This document shows, piece by piece, positions 1 through 11,753 of a stretch of DNA of 64,000 nucleotides. The notes under the pieces were generated by a model, which did not search any database, was not told where the DNA came from, and was given only the letters and a program-made list of their open reading frames with translations. The translations under genes and the position numbers were made by a program. Every line of letters begins with the position of its first letter. The first letter of the stretch is position 1. Source of the stretch: Hoeflea sp. IMCC20628 (GTDB taxonomy: Bacteria > Pseudomonadota > Alphaproteobacteria > Rhizobiales > Rhizobiaceae); NCBI RefSeq assembly GCF_001011155.1, contig NZ_CP011479.1, forward strand, positions 4,475,662 through 4,539,661, read 5' to 3'.

Positions 1-1
1 A

Positions 2-487
2 GCCCAGGGCTATGAGCAACTCATCGCTCTGTATGGTTATACCCAGAATGATTTGGGCGAGGTCATCGGCAAGAGCCGCAGTCATGTGGCCAATTCGCTT
101 CGGTTGCTCAAACTCCCCGATGAAGTTCGCGCCATGTTGGCTGAAGGCGCATTGTCGGCCGGCCATGCCCGCGCCATTGTCTCGACCACCGATCCGATCG
201 GCTTGGCAAAATTGATCGCTGACCGTGGGTTGTCGGTGCGTGACGCTGAACGTCTCGCCCAGAAGGATGCGGATCAGGCAGGCAAACCCGCTGGCCTGGA
301 AACCAAGTCGTCCGGCCACGCAGATGCAAAAGACGCAGATACTGTCGCTCTTGAGAAAAGTCTGTCCGACGTTTTGGGACTGAAGATTGAATTGATCCAC
401 AAAGGCCAGGGTGGCCAGATGCGGATCGATTACAAATCACTTGATCAACTTGATGAACTTTGCCGGTTATTGGGCGAGAAACAGTAG
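2..487 (+). CDS. parB: ParB chromosome partitioning protein, 3' part (5' end outside window)
   Basis: ParB binds parS sites near the origin and spreads as a CTP-dependent clamp, working with ParA in chromosome segregation. The reading frame is open from the first bases of the window, so the N-terminal CTPase part lies upstream. Visible are the end of the helix-turn-helix core (GKSRSHVANSLRLLKLP), the helical stretch LAEGALSAGHARAI typical of ParB, a charged linker, and the C-terminal dimerisation domain beginning near LGLKIELIHKG. It ends 21 bp before the convergent holA gene. In rhizobia parB usually lies beside holA-lptE-leuS near the chromosomal origin (from knowledge of the family's synteny); this fits. 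Confidence 0.95.
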   Translation, partial: AQGYEQLIALYGYTQNDLGEVIGKSRSHVANSLRLLKLPDEVRAMLAEGALSAGHARAIVSTTDPIGLAKLIADRGLSVRDAERLAQKDADQAGKPAGLETKSSGHADAKDADTVALEKSLSDVLGLKIELIHKGQGGQMRIDYKSLDQLDELCRLLGEKQ

Positions 488-508
488 ATATATCAACAGG
501 ATGCGGCT

Positions 509-1537
509 TTAACGGCTGAGCAGGCAGGTTCGCAGCAGAGCCTGCCGGGCGATGGCTGATTCCAGATGCGGCCGGCGACGTGTTTCCAGAACTGCGTCAT
601 AGAGACGCCGCATCTCGCGATTGATCGCTTTCAAGTGCCAGTGACGCAGGGCGCGTTCGACGACAGGCTTGCGCTTGAAGTGAATGCCACGGCCCTTTTC
701 GGCAATTGCTTGGGCGGGCTGTTTATGATGGTTTTCAACCAGAGACCGCATGGCGTCGAGTTGCTCGAACTGGACTATACAGCCGCGCAGTACCAGGAAC
801 ACCGAGGTTTTCGAGGACAGTATCCGCTCTAGAGCGGCCTCCAGGCGCAATTTGTCGCCTGAAAACACCGCATCAATTGCATCATCGACGGAAAGCGCTG
901 CGACGTCACCCATTGCGTCGATCACGTCTTCCTCGGTAACTGTCCCCGTGCCGTGACAGTAAAGTGCGAGCTTTTTCAATTCGTTGCGGCTGGCCAACCG
1001 GTCCCCGCCCAAAAGCTGCGTCAGTCTCCGGCGTGCATCGCCTTGGACAACCAGACCACTGCCGCCGAGTTCTTCGTCGATGAGGGTCTGAAACCCGCTG
1101 GCATCATCGGAATAGCAGGGGATCGCAAGGGTTGAACGTGCGTTCTCGATCAGTTTGCGCAGGCCGCTGCCCTTTTTCAGGTCTCCGGCTTCTACAAGCA
1201 GGTGGGACGAGCCGGGATCCGTCTCGGCCAGAGCGGTCAACGAGTCGATGAGAGCACGTTCATTGCCGGCGTTCTTTATCCAGACAAGCCGATCGCCGCC
1301 GAACAGGCTTATGGCGCCGAATTCATCCGCCAGACGTCCCGGATCTCCGGAAAGGTCCGAGGCCTCGAGCTTCAGAACAGCGAAATCATCCTTGAGATCA
1401 ACACCGGTCTTGGCAGCAACCTGGGCGGCGCGTTCAGACACAAGCCCACGATCCGGCCCATAGACAAGGATTATCCGGTAAGGTGTGCCTTCGCGGCGCA
1501 GGAAGCTCGAATATTCGTGGGATTTGAGTTGAGCCAT
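509..1537 (-). CDS. holA: DNA polymerase III subunit delta
   Basis: HolA is the delta subunit of the clamp loader, which opens the beta clamp and loads it on primed DNA. The 342-residue length is normal for the family. Seen are the N-terminal region with YRIILVYGPDRGLVSERA, the central ELGGSGLVVQGDARRRL and LGGDRLASRNELKKLALY segments, and the helical C-terminal domain. The start is an ATG without a strong ribosome-binding site. It lies 25 bp downstream of lptE and is probably the last gene of the leuS-lptE-holA operon, an order also known from E. coli. Confidence 0.95.
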   Translation of the reverse strand: MAQLKSHEYSSFLRREGTPYRIILVYGPDRGLVSERAAQVAAKTGVDLKDDFAVLKLEASDLSGDPGRLADEFGAISLFGGDRLVWIKNAGNERALIDSLTALAETDPGSSHLLVEAGDLKKGSGLRKLIENARSTLAIPCYSDDASGFQTLIDEELGGSGLVVQGDARRRLTQLLGGDRLASRNELKKLALYCHGTGTVTEEDVIDAMGDVAALSVDDAIDAVFSGDKLRLEAALERILSSKTSVFLVLRGCIVQFEQLDAMRSLVENHHKQPAQAIAEKGRGIHFKRKPVVERALRHWHLKAINREMRRLYDAVLETRRRPHLESAIARQALLRTCLLSR

Positions 1538-1562
1538 GCGGCAGCCGCGACCAATCTACGAC

Positions 1563-2066
1563 TTATCGGGCAAGCGCTGACGCGACATCAGCCCGGACAA
1601 GAACTGCCACTGCGTGGGCCGCGCGGTCTTCTGCTTCACGTTTGGCTCGTACTTGCGCGAAATGCTGCGAGGGAAGATCCAGTTGTGCATCGGCGAAGCG
1701 GGAACCGGATTTGACGGTTTCTCCGGTTGCGACATTCTCGAGCACGTATTTCGCCGTTACCGTCGCGCGCGCGGCCGAGAATTCATTGTCCACTCCGCCA
1801 GGCAAGACGCCGGCAACGGTGGAGGACACAGTCAGGTCGAGGCGATAGGCACCGTCGGGTTGCTCGCCGCCGAAACCAAGCACAAGTTCATTGCGCACGG
1901 TTTGTTCAACGCGGGAATCGGCCACCGAAACCGAGACGGACTGTTTTTGGCCGGACATCGTTCCATAAAGTGGCTGCGCCTGACAACCGGCCAACAATGA
2001 CAAAGCCACAGCGGCCGCCGAAATCCTTGATTTCCAGCCTGATCCGGGATTTTCAGATGACGACAT
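1563..2066 (-). CDS. lptE: LPS-assembly lipoprotein LptE
   Basis: LptE is the outer-membrane lipoprotein that plugs the LptD barrel and helps insert lipopolysaccharide. The 167-residue product starts at the ATG at 2066, inside the end of leuS (14-nt overlap), not at the longer in-frame start further upstream, because only this start places a signal peptide correctly. Residues 13-28 form a short hydrophobic stretch ending in the lipobox LLAGC with Cys28 as the lipidation site. The body contains the LptE-type pattern QPLYG followed by a beta-rich domain. Sequence similarity within the family is weak, so the call rests on lipobox, size and the conserved leuS-lptE-holA order. Confidence 0.88.
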   Translation of the reverse strand: MSSSENPGSGWKSRISAAAVALSLLAGCQAQPLYGTMSGQKQSVSVSVADSRVEQTVRNELVLGFGGEQPDGAYRLDLTVSSTVAGVLPGGVDNEFSAARATVTAKYVLENVATGETVKSGSRFADAQLDLPSQHFAQVRAKREAEDRAAHAVAVLVRADVASALAR

Positions 2067-4683
2067 TGACGATCCTCTGGGGCACGATGATGAGTTTACG
2101 CGGCGGATTGCCTCCGGTCGCGGCCTGAACGAAATCGAGAGCCAAAACCGCCTGTTCCACAGCAGCTTGATCGGCATTGCGGTCAATTGTCAAATCGCCG
2201 CGCTTTTTGCCATTGATCTGAACCGGCAGGGTGACTTGTTCGTCGGTTACCAGGGCAGATTCAAATTCCGGCCAGGCTGTAGTGGCCACCATGCCGTCAT
2301 TTCCGAGCAATTTCCAGCATTCCTCAGCGAGATGCGGCATCATCGGTGCAATCAACAGCACGACCATGTCAGAAGCCTGCTTGCAGGCAGCTTTGAGATC
2401 CGCATCGGCCTTGCCAGAAGCAACGTCGGCCAAGGGTGCCGAAAGTGTGTTTACCAGCTCATAAAGCCGTGCCACAGCCTTGTTGAAGGCGAGCTTGTCA
2501 ATGTCTTCGCCAATCGCCTTCACGGTCTTGTGGGCGCTGCGTGAGACAGCCAGAGCCCGGTCTGATGTTCCGGTGCGGCCTTCTACAGTGCTCAGGACGT
2601 CGGCGGCTTCACCCAGTAGACGCCAGATCCGCTGAACAAAGCGATGTGCGCCTTCAACACCGGCCTCGGTCCAGATCACATCACGGTCGGGTGGAGAGTC
2701 AGAGAGCATAAAAAAGCGCGCAGTATCAGCACCATAGCTGTCTATGATGTCATCGGGATCGACAACATTCTTCTTCGACTTCGACATTTTCTCGATGGAG
2801 CCAATGGCGAGCGGCGCGCCGGACTTGGCATGGCGAGCTTGCCTGACACCGTCGATTTCCTCGATCACCACCTCGGCCGGCGGGACCCACTCTCCCTTGC
2901 CGCCATTGTCGGCGCGATAGGTTTCATGGACGACCATGCCCTGGGTAAACAGACCGCGGAACGGCTCCTTGAGGTCGATGTGGCCGGTCTGCTGCATGGC
3001 GCGCGTGAAGAAACGGGAATAGAGCAGATGCAGGATCGCATGCTCGATGCCACCGATATACTGATCCACCGGAAGCCAGGCGCTGGCGACAGCCGGATTG
3101 GTCGGCGTGTCGTGGCGCGGCGCGGTGAAGCGGGCGAAATACCAGGACGAATCGACGAAAGTGTCCATCGTGTCGGTCTCACGCCGCGCAGGCTTGCTGC
3201 AGGTCGGGCAGGAGACATGTTTCCAGGTCGGATGATGGTCGAGCGGATTGCCCGGTTTGTCGAGCGTGACATCATCGGGCAGCTGAACCGGCAGGTCGTT
3301 AGCCGGCACAGGAACCACGCCGCAATCATCGCAATGGATTACCGGAATCGGCGCGCCCCAATAGCGTTGGCGTGAAAGCCCCCAGTCGCGCAACCTGTAG
3401 TTGGTTTTGCGCGCGGCTTGCGGGGTATCACCGAGGTTTTTGGTTTCCAGAAGTCCCGCAACCACGTCAAAGGCCTTGTCAGGCGTCATACCGTCAAGAT
3501 CACGCGAGTTGATCATGACGCCGTCGCCGACGTAAGCGGTGTCGGTGATGACGAAGCTTGCAGCATCCGCATCCGCCGGCATGACTACAGGCGTGACCGG
3601 CAGATTGTATTTGCGGGCGAAATCGAGGTCACGTTGGTCACCGGACGGGCAGCCGAAAATGGCGCCGGTACCGTAATCCATCAGCACAAAATTGGCGATG
3701 TAGACCGGAACAGACCATTCCGGGTCAAATGGATGAACCACGTTGATGGGCGTCTTCAGGCCGGTTTTCTCAGCTGTCTCGAGTGCAGCCAGCGATGTTC
3801 CTGCACGGCGGCATTCGTCGCAGAATGCGGCGACCGCCGGATCATTGGCAGCCAGCTCCTTGGCCAGCGGATGATCTGCAGCTATTGCCAGGAACGACGC
3901 GCCGAACAAGGTGTCCGGGCGTGTTGTGTAGACTTCTATATCAGTGGCGCCGCCAGCCTGAGCCGGGTCGGCAATTTCCCAACGCAGGGAGAGGCCTTCG
4001 GATTTGCCGATCCAGTTTTTCTGCATCAGCCGGACCTTTTCCGGCCACTGATTTAGTTCGTCGAGCGAAACCAGCAGATCCTCAGCGAAATCGGTAATCC
4101 GGAAGAACCATTGGGTCAGTTCACGCTGTTCAACCAGCGCACCCGAACGCCAGCCCCGGCCATCAATAACCTGCTCATTGGCAAGCACCGTCATGTCGAC
4201 CGGATCCCAGTTTACCTTGGAATTGCGGCGGTAGATCAGTCCTGCAGCGAGAAAATCCAGAAACAGCGCCTGCTGCTGTTTATAGTATTCCACGTCACAG
4301 GTGGCGAATTCGCGGCTCCAGTCGAGCGACAACCCCATGGATTTGAGCTGTTTGCGCATGGCGTCGATATTGGCATAGGTCCAGTCGCGCGGGTGGACTT
4401 TGTTCTGGATAGCGGCGTTTTCGGCCGGCATACCGAAAGCATCCCAGCCCATCGGGTGCAACACGTTGAAGCCGCGGGCGCGCTTGTAGCGCGCCACCAC
4501 ATCGCCCATGGCATAGTTGCGGACATGGCCCATGTGAATCCGGCCGGACGGATAGGGAAACATCTCGAGCACGTAGTATTTCGGATCGGGACTGTTGTCG
4601 TCCGTTTCGAAAATCCGTGCCTCTTCCCACATGCGCTGCCAGCGGATTTCCGCCTGTTTGGGATTGTATCGTTCAATTGCCAT
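2053..4683 (-). CDS. leuS: Leucine--tRNA ligase
   Basis: Class Ia aminoacyl-tRNA synthetase that charges tRNA-Leu. At 876 residues it has the normal bacterial length. The HIGH signature appears as [10 protein letters not shown] at about residues 44-53, the editing (CP1) domain occupies the middle third, and the KMSKS loop (KMSKSKKN) sits near residue 631; a C-terminal anticodon-binding domain follows. A zinc-binding-like segment with paired cysteines (CDDCG, CPTCSK) is seen in the middle. First gene of the leuS-lptE-holA operon; its stop codon lies inside lptE, which suggests translational coupling. Confidence 0.98.
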   Translation of the reverse strand: MAIERYNPKQAEIRWQRMWEEARIFETDDNSPDPKYYVLEMFPYPSGRIHMGHVRNYAMGDVVARYKRARGFNVLHPMGWDAFGMPAENAAIQNKVHPRDWTYANIDAMRKQLKSMGLSLDWSREFATCDVEYYKQQQALFLDFLAAGLIYRRNSKVNWDPVDMTVLANEQVIDGRGWRSGALVEQRELTQWFFRITDFAEDLLVSLDELNQWPEKVRLMQKNWIGKSEGLSLRWEIADPAQAGGATDIEVYTTRPDTLFGASFLAIAADHPLAKELAANDPAVAAFCDECRRAGTSLAALETAEKTGLKTPINVVHPFDPEWSVPVYIANFVLMDYGTGAIFGCPSGDQRDLDFARKYNLPVTPVVMPADADAASFVITDTAYVGDGVMINSRDLDGMTPDKAFDVVAGLLETKNLGDTPQAARKTNYRLRDWGLSRQRYWGAPIPVIHCDDCGVVPVPANDLPVQLPDDVTLDKPGNPLDHHPTWKHVSCPTCSKPARRETDTMDTFVDSSWYFARFTAPRHDTPTNPAVASAWLPVDQYIGGIEHAILHLLYSRFFTRAMQQTGHIDLKEPFRGLFTQGMVVHETYRADNGGKGEWVPPAEVVIEEIDGVRQARHAKSGAPLAIGSIEKMSKSKKNVVDPDDIIDSYGADTARFFMLSDSPPDRDVIWTEAGVEGAHRFVQRIWRLLGEAADVLSTVEGRTGTSDRALAVSRSAHKTVKAIGEDIDKLAFNKAVARLYELVNTLSAPLADVASGKADADLKAACKQASDMVVLLIAPMMPHLAEECWKLLGNDGMVATTAWPEFESALVTDEQVTLPVQINGKKRGDLTIDRNADQAAVEQAVLALDFVQAATGGNPPRKLIIVPQRIVNVVI

Positions 4684-4902
4684 AAAAGATCACCAGAAAA
4701 CCTGTCAGATTTTGTCGCGACCTTCACCATGAAACCCGCCAAGCGTCAACCATTGAGAGGTTTTAGAACCAGTTTCAGGAGTGATTGCAGCCGTCAGGAG
4801 AACCCTGCAGCGACACAATGCCAAACCCCAGCCAATTGGCAAGGCGTACGGGCTGCGGTAACACCAGTTGGCTGAGTTGATAGCAATCGAATGGAGCACA
4901 GT

Positions 4903-5562
4903 GTGAGCGCACCTGAAAACCTGGAAACGGTGCGAGCGGCCATTGCCGCCGCAGAATCCGAAGCTCAAAGACCGGAAGGCTCTGTGCGGCTGGTGGCGGT
5001 CTCCAAGACCAGAACCGCCGAAGAGATCACCCCGGTGATTGAAGCCGGACAGCGGATTTTTGGCGAGAACCGCGTGCAGGAAGCGCAGTCCAAATGGCCC
5101 GGGCTGAAAGCCGAGACCACCGGCATCGAATTGCACCTCATCGGGCCGCTGCAATCCAACAAGACCGCCGATGCCGTGGCGCTGTTTGACGTGATCCAGA
5201 CTGTCGACCGGGAAAAGCTTGCCAGGGAAATGGCACGCGAAATCAAGAAGCAGGGCAAAAGCCCGCGGCTCTATGTCCAGATCAACACCGGCTCCGAGCC
5301 GCAAAAAGCCGGCATCGAGCCGGTCGAGGCGGGCAGTTTCATCAAACTCTGCCGTGATGATCTGGGGCTGAGCATCTCAGGCCTGATGTGCATTCCACCG
5401 GTGGATGAAAATCCCGGTCCGCATTTTGCCCTGCTGGCCAAGATTGCCGGCGAAAACGGAATTGAAATCCTGTCGATGGGCATGTCGGATGATTTTGAAA
5501 CAGCAATAGCCTTTGGTGCAACGGAGGTCAGGGTCGGATCGGCAATATTTGGAGCGCGCTAA
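4903..5562 (+). CDS. YggS/PLPBP-family pyridoxal phosphate homeostasis protein
   Basis: Members bind pyridoxal 5'-phosphate on a TIM-barrel fold without known catalytic activity and keep vitamin B6 and amino-acid pools balanced. The PLP-binding lysine is in LVAVSKT near residue 35. The family signatures FGENRVQEAQ, HLIGPLQSNK and the C-terminal MGMSDDFETAIAFGATEVRVGSAIFG are all present. I prefer the GTG at 4903: GGAG sits six bases upstream and the N-terminus then matches the family length; the ATG at 4891 is in frame and possible. Divergent from leuS. Confidence 0.93.
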   Translation: MSAPENLETVRAAIAAAESEAQRPEGSVRLVAVSKTRTAEEITPVIEAGQRIFGENRVQEAQSKWPGLKAETTGIELHLIGPLQSNKTADAVALFDVIQTVDREKLAREMAREIKKQGKSPRLYVQINTGSEPQKAGIEPVEAGSFIKLCRDDLGLSISGLMCIPPVDENPGPHFALLAKIAGENGIEILSMGMSDDFETAIAFGATEVRVGSAIFGAR

Positions 5563-5703
5563 TCGATTTGATGTGATTTTCTAGTCAAAGGTCTAGTTTC
5601 CGAGCCGTCGTGATAGGCATAGGGTGCCGCCAGTTTGGGACACAGCGGACCGGCGCGGTTATATTTTTAGGCGCCACGCTGAGGATATTTGTCGGAGGAG
5701 ACG

Positions 5704-7617
5704 ATGATGTCGAGCAGTTATGGTGAAGTCTACAAGAGCTGGCGTGACAATCCGGAAGGTTTCTGGATGGAGCAGGCGGCGGCGATTGACTGGTTTACCA
5801 AGCCCAAGACCGCGTTCGATGCTGATCTCGGAGTCTATGGCAAATGGTACCCCGATGGCGTCACCAACACCTGCCACAACTGCCTTGACCGCCATGTGAC
5901 AGCGGGACGCGGCGAGCAGGCAGCCATCATCTATGACAGCCCGATCACCGGGGCGAAGCGAACCATCAGCTATGCCGCCATGCTGGCCGAGGTCGAAGCC
6001 TTTGCCGGCGCGCTCTCCGACAAGGGGGTCGGCAAGGGCGACCGGGTGGTCATCTACATGCCGATGGTGCCTGAAGCTGTGGTGGCGATGCTGGCCTGCG
6101 CACGGTTGGGCGCGATTCATTCGGTGGTGTTTGGCGGCTTTGCCGCGACGGAGCTCGCCACCCGCATCGAGGACAGCCATGCCAAACTCATTGTCACTGC
6201 GTCCTGCGGCATCGAGCCCGGCCGGATCATCGGCTACAAGCCGTTGCTGGACGCAGCCATCGAGCATTCGCACCACAAACCGGAAGCGACGATCGTGTTG
6301 CAGCGGCAGGAGCATCGCTGCGAGCTGATCGAGGGCCGTGATTTCGACTATGCGGCGCTGATTGCAGCCAATGCCGGCCGAAAGACGCCCTGTACCCCGG
6401 TTCTGGCGACGGATCCGCTCTATGTGCTCTACACATCGGGAACCACCGGTCAGCCCAAGGGTGTGGTGCGCGACAATGGCGGGCATATGGCCGCATTGTT
6501 CTGGTCGATGCATGCAATCTACGACGTCAAGCCGGGCGAAGTGTTCTGGGCGGCATCCGATATCGGCTGGGTGGTTGGTCATTCCTACATCGTTTACGCG
6601 CCGCTGCTTCACGGCAACACCACCATCCTGTTTGAAGGCAAGCCGGTAGGAACGCCGGACGCCGGCACATTCTGGCGGGTGATTTCCGAACACAAAGTTG
6701 CGGCGCTTTTCACCGCGCCAACGGCGTTTCGCGCCATTCGCAAGGAAGACCCGCAGGGCAGCCTGGTCAAGGATTATGATATGTCCGGATTTCGGGCGCT
6801 GTTTCTGGCTGGCGAACGGGCTGATCCCGATACCATCCATTGGGCAGAGCGGATTCTCAATGTGCCGGTCATTGACCATTGGTGGCAGACTGAAACCGGC
6901 TGGACCATTGCCGGTAACCCGATGGGGCTGGGACTGTTGCCGGTCAAATATGGCTCGCCGGCGGTTCCGATGCCGGGATATGACGTGCAGGTGCTTGATG
7001 ATGCAGGTCATCCGGTTTCATCCGGAACTTTGGGCAATATCGTCGTCAAACTGCCACTGCCGCCCGGATGCCTGCCGACCCTGTGGAACGCTGAAGACCG
7101 GTTCCGGGACGCCTATCTGATGGAATTTCCCGGATACTACAAAACCGCCGATGCAGGCTTCATCGATGAGGACGGATATCTGTTCATCATGGCGCGCACC
7201 GATGACATCATCAATGTCGCCGGTCACCGCTTGTCGACCGGCGGTATGGAGGAAGCCGTCTCGGGCCATCCGGATGTGGTGGAATGCGCGGTCATCGGCA
7301 TTGCCGACGCCATGAAGGGGCAGATCCCGGCTGGCTTTATCGTCATCAACAATGGTCATGGCCGCAGCGACGATGATGTGGAGAAGGAAGTGGTCAAGCT
7401 GGTCCGCGATCAGATCGGGCCGGTAGCGGCGTTCAAGACCGTGATGGTGGTCAAGCGGCTGCCCAAGACCCGGTCGGGCAAGATCCTGCGGGCGACCATG
7501 CAGAAAATTGCCGATGGCGAGATCTGGAAAATGCCGGCGACGATCGATGATCCCGGTGTTCTGGATGAAATCGCCGAAGTGCTGGCAAAGCGCGGCATCA
7601 AAAAGAAAGTCGATTGA
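5704..7617 (+). CDS. prpE: Propionyl-CoA synthetase (AMP-forming)
   Basis: Activates propionate to propionyl-CoA through a propionyl-AMP intermediate. It is a 637-residue ANL-family enzyme with the adenylate loop YTSGTTGQPKGV near residue 242, WWQTETGW in the core, and the C-terminal [10 protein letters not shown] motif whose lysine (about residue 594) is the one acetylated in related enzymes. The N-terminal YKSWRDNPEGFW and NTCHNCLDRHV segments resemble PrpE rather than Acs. GGAGGAG at 5694-5700 supports ATG 5704 or ATG 5707; an upstream in-frame TTG (5689) overlaps that site and is unlikely. A short-chain dehydrogenase follows after 53 bp and may be co-transcribed. Substrate (propionate versus other short acids) is inferred from the family. 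Confidence 0.9.
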   Translation: MMSSSYGEVYKSWRDNPEGFWMEQAAAIDWFTKPKTAFDADLGVYGKWYPDGVTNTCHNCLDRHVTAGRGEQAAIIYDSPITGAKRTISYAAMLAEVEAFAGALSDKGVGKGDRVVIYMPMVPEAVVAMLACARLGAIHSVVFGGFAATELATRIEDSHAKLIVTASCGIEPGRIIGYKPLLDAAIEHSHHKPEATIVLQRQEHRCELIEGRDFDYAALIAANAGRKTPCTPVLATDPLYVLYTSGTTGQPKGVVRDNGGHMAALFWSMHAIYDVKPGEVFWAASDIGWVVGHSYIVYAPLLHGNTTILFEGKPVGTPDAGTFWRVISEHKVAALFTAPTAFRAIRKEDPQGSLVKDYDMSGFRALFLAGERADPDTIHWAERILNVPVIDHWWQTETGWTIAGNPMGLGLLPVKYGSPAVPMPGYDVQVLDDAGHPVSSGTLGNIVVKLPLPPGCLPTLWNAEDRFRDAYLMEFPGYYKTADAGFIDEDGYLFIMARTDDIINVAGHRLSTGGMEEAVSGHPDVVECAVIGIADAMKGQIPAGFIVINNGHGRSDDDVEKEVVKLVRDQIGPVAAFKTVMVVKRLPKTRSGKILRATMQKIADGEIWKMPATIDDPGVLDEIAEVLAKRGIKKKVD

Positions 7618-7670
7618 CCTTGGTGACCGGCCGCCCCAGTTATCGCTGCTTTGGCTGAGAAGGAAAAACC

Positions 7671-8456
7671 ATGAGACTGGATGGACGAACCGCGATTGTC
7701 ACCGGCGGCGCCAATGGGATCGGGCTGGCGATTGTCCGCCGGCTGGTGGCTGACGGCGCCCGGGTGATGATCGCCGACATCGACGAGGCCGCAGGTGCCG
7801 CTGCAGTGGAAACGATCTCGGGCGATGGCGAAGTGCGGTTTACCGCAGCAGATGTCTCCGAGCGGCTTGATGTTCACAATCTGGTGGCCAGGACGATTGA
7901 TGCCTTCGGCTCGATCAATGCACTGGTCAACAATGCCGGTATTGTCCATGCGGCCGATTTTCTCGATCTGGAAGAGGCCGATTTCGACCGGGTGCTGAAC
8001 GTCAATCTCAAGAGCGTTTTCTTGTGCGGACAGGCGGTCGCGCGCCACATGGTGGAGCGGATCAGTGAGGGCGAAGAGCCCGGCTCGATCGTCAACATGT
8101 CCTCGATCAATGATACCTTCGCGATCGCCAACCAGGTTCCCTATTCCGTGTCCAAGGGCGGGGTCAGCCAGTTGACGAAAGTCATGGCGTTGTCGCTTGC
8201 GGAGTATGGAATACGGGTGAACGCAGTAGGTCCCGGCTCGATCATGACCGATATGCTGGCTTCCGTGGCCGACAATCCGGAGGTTCGCACCCGGATCCTG
8301 TCGCGCACTCCGCTCGGCCGCATCGGCGATCCGTCCGAGATTGCCGCCGTGACAGCTTTTCTGCTGTCATCGGATGCGAGCTACGTGACCGGACAGACGA
8401 TCTATGCCGATGGTGGGCGGATGCCGCTCAACTACACGGTTCCGGTCAAGGAATAG
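7671..8456 (+). CDS. SDR-family NAD(P)-dependent oxidoreductase
   Basis: A classical short-chain dehydrogenase of 261 residues. Seen are the Rossmann glycine motif TGGANGIG (residues 11-18), NNAG (87-90), the catalytic serine (about 145) and the YxxxK pair Tyr158/Lys162 in PYSVSK. IADID after strand beta-2 favours NAD(H) because an acidic residue would reject the NADP phosphate. Substrate is unknown; it is named at family level only. It sits 53 bp after prpE, which suggests a shared transcript, and is followed by a strong bidirectional terminator at 8484-8511. Confidence 0.88.
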   Translation: MRLDGRTAIVTGGANGIGLAIVRRLVADGARVMIADIDEAAGAAAVETISGDGEVRFTAADVSERLDVHNLVARTIDAFGSINALVNNAGIVHAADFLDLEEADFDRVLNVNLKSVFLCGQAVARHMVERISEGEEPGSIVNMSSINDTFAIANQVPYSVSKGGVSQLTKVMALSLAEYGIRVNAVGPGSIMTDMLASVADNPEVRTRILSRTPLGRIGDPSEIAAVTAFLLSSDASYVTGQTIYADGGRMPLNYTVPVKE

Positions 8457-8483
8457 CACACAGGCAACGCCGCTGATCATATG

Positions 8484-8511
8484 AAAAAGGCCCGGAAATC
8501 CGGGCCTTTTT
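8484..8511. terminator. Bidirectional rho-independent terminator
   Basis: A perfect hairpin with the arms AAAAAGGCCCGG and CCGGGCCTTTTT around the loop AAAT. T runs are present on both strands, so it can serve the SDR gene on the plus strand and trcR on the minus strand, which converge here. Confidence 0.9.
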
Positions 8512-8537
8512 CATAATTATGTAGCTGGTAACAGGTC

Positions 8538-9230
8538 TCAGACGTCTTCGTCTTCTTCCGGTTCGGTGCGCTTCATCGATGTCAGTTTTGCAAACACTGC
8601 ATCTGCATCGATTTCCTTCTCGCCATCATCATCCACCGGAGTTGCGACTTCGGTTTCACGCGCAGAAACCAGAACGCTTCCATGTTCGGATGCAGGCACG
8701 GCGCCACGAGTCTTGGCGGCACGTTCGACTTCAAGGTCGAGATCGATCTGCGTGCAAAGACCAAGGGTGACGGGATCCATTGGCGTCAGATTGGCTGCGT
8801 TCCAGTGGGTTCGTCCGCGGATCTGTTCAATGGTCGACTTGGTGGTGCCAACCAGACGAGAGACCTGCGCGTCCTTGAGTTCGGGATGATTGCGAACCAG
8901 CCACAAAATCGCGTTGGGCCGATCCTGACGCTTGGAGACCGGCGTGTAGCGCGGGCCCTTGCGTTTGGTTTCCGGGACGCGAACCTTGGGCTCGGAGAGT
9001 TTCAGTTTCACTTCAGGATTGGCTTCGGCTGCGGAAATTTCTTCCCGCGAAAGCTGTCCGGTGTTGATAGGGTCAAGACCCTTGATGCCTTGCGAGGCTT
9101 CGCCATCAGCGATCGCCTTCACCTCAAGCGGGTGAAGTTTGCAAAATAGTGCGATCTGATCGAAGCTCAACGCGGTGTTGTCGACAAGCCAGACGGCGGT
9201 CGCCTTCGGCATGAGAAGCTGCTGTGCCAT
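8538..9230 (-). CDS. trcR: TrcR-type cell cycle transcriptional regulator (DUF1013)
   Basis: DUF1013 proteins are alphaproteobacterial regulators; the name TrcR is used for a cell-cycle transcriptional regulator in this family. The 230-residue product shows the family's N-terminal MPKATAVWLVDNTALSFDQI helix-turn-helix-like region, the central RQDRPNAILWLVRNHPELKD segment and the second DNA-binding-like segment VSRLVGTTKSTIEQIRGRTHW. The C-terminus is acidic. The start at 9230 is fixed by AGGAG ten bases upstream; an in-frame extension to 9347 has no support and overlaps a good promoter. It is divergent from acs. Confidence 0.88.
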   Translation of the reverse strand: MAQQLLMPKATAVWLVDNTALSFDQIALFCKLHPLEVKAIADGEASQGIKGLDPINTGQLSREEISAAEANPEVKLKLSEPKVRVPETKRKGPRYTPVSKRQDRPNAILWLVRNHPELKDAQVSRLVGTTKSTIEQIRGRTHWNAANLTPMDPVTLGLCTQIDLDLEVERAAKTRGAVPASEHGSVLVSARETEVATPVDDDGEKEIDADAVFAKLTSMKRTEPEEDEDV

Positions 9231-9306
9231 GAATACAATCCTCCTGTCCGTCCGCTCCGGGGGCGCGGGCCGTGGATGAAACCACCATTTCCGGGAAATC
9301 GGCGTC

Positions 9307-9335
9307 GTTATAACCGCAAGCCCGGTCAATTGCAA
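9307..9335 (-). promoter_or_regulatory. Putative housekeeping promoter of trcR
   Basis: On the minus strand TTGCAA (9335-9330) and TATAAC (9312-9307) are separated by 17 bp, a good sigma-70-type arrangement, upstream of the trcR ribosome-binding site. The -35 region overlaps a perfect 12-bp palindrome CAATTGCAATTG at 9327-9338 that could be an operator. Predicted from sequence alone. Confidence 0.45.
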
Positions 9336-9387
9336 TTGTCGCGTCATGCTTTCGCAAACCGGTCCAATGTCTAATTGCAGTGGCGGT

Positions 9388-9415
9388 TTGCGCTGCTAAT
9401 AATGGTCACTATAAA
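9388..9415 (+). promoter_or_regulatory. Possible acs promoter
   Basis: TTGCGC (9388-9393) and TATAAA (9410-9415) are spaced by 16 bp, about 60 bp upstream of the acs start codon. A moderate sigma-70-like match; no activator site recognised. Confidence 0.3.
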
Positions 9416-9472
9416 AGCCGTGCTGCGCTTAACATGATAATGTGGTGCATACCTGTTTGTGAGGAGGTCCGA

Positions 9473-11428
<1,956 letters not shown>

Positions 11429-11472
11429 TCAACCCCGCATGTGTTTGCGGCGTGTTCCCTGTCTCGATAAAG

Positions 11473-11505
11473 GCCCGTACGGACACTCACCGTGCGGGCT
11501 TTTTT
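11473..11505 (+). terminator. Rho-independent terminator after acs
   Basis: Arms GCCCGTACGG (11473-11482) and CCGTGCGGGC (11490-11499) pair with one G-U pair around a 7-nt loop, followed by a run of T. It closes the acs transcript. Confidence 0.88.
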
Positions 11506-11532
11506 GTGCCAGCACCATGGTGATCAAAAAAA

Positions 11533-11592
11533 CTTGCCATTGGTCTTGGCAAGGCGGGAAGACTGGCCCACATTGTTGGTGTCTTCAACAAT
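11533..11592 (+). promoter_or_regulatory. Two consecutive 7-bp inverted repeats upstream of a small ORF
   Basis: CTTGCCA/TGGCAAG (11533-11539 and 11547-11553) and ATTGTTG/CAACAAT (11572-11578 and 11586-11592) each have 7-bp arms and a 7-nt loop. The second ends three bases before the AAAAGGAGGTGATC ribosome-binding site of the 21-codon ORF. A weak promoter-like CTTGGC-N17-CCACAT lies at 11545-11573. They could be RNA hairpins in a leader or protein-binding dyads. Confidence 0.4.
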
Positions 11593-11610
11593 TGAAAAGG
11601 AGGTGATCTG

Positions 11611-11676
11611 ATGTCGAGTGATTCCCAAAAGCCGGTTCGTACGATTCGGATTGCCGGACTTCGGAGCAGCCTCTGA
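11611..11676 (+). CDS. Candidate 21-residue small protein
   Basis: An ATG-initiated 21-codon frame, MSSDSQKPVRTIRIAGLRSS plus Leu, follows a ribosome-binding site (AAAAGGAGGTGATC at 11595-11608) that matches the anti-Shine-Dalgarno end of 16S rRNA almost perfectly. The product would be basic and soluble. The frame ends about 80 bp before a strong plus-strand terminator (11754-11778), and the acs terminator lies upstream, so it appears to have its own transcript. No family recognised. It could be a translated small protein, a regulatory uORF, or part of a small RNA. The whole 11429-11794 gap holds nothing else I can support. Confidence 0.5.
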   Translation: MSSDSQKPVRTIRIAGLRSSL

Positions 11677-11753
11677 AGCGCTGGTAAAGCTGGCAAGTCC
11701 TGATCCATCGCTGATGTGTTCGGGCAGGCGTCCAACCGGCGCTGGAATTCACG

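Noticed and set aside
5659-7011. 450-codon minus-strand frame opposite prpE
   Set aside because: It is a shadow in high-GC coding DNA; prpE is well supported on the other strand and this frame has no recognisable domain or ribosome-binding site.
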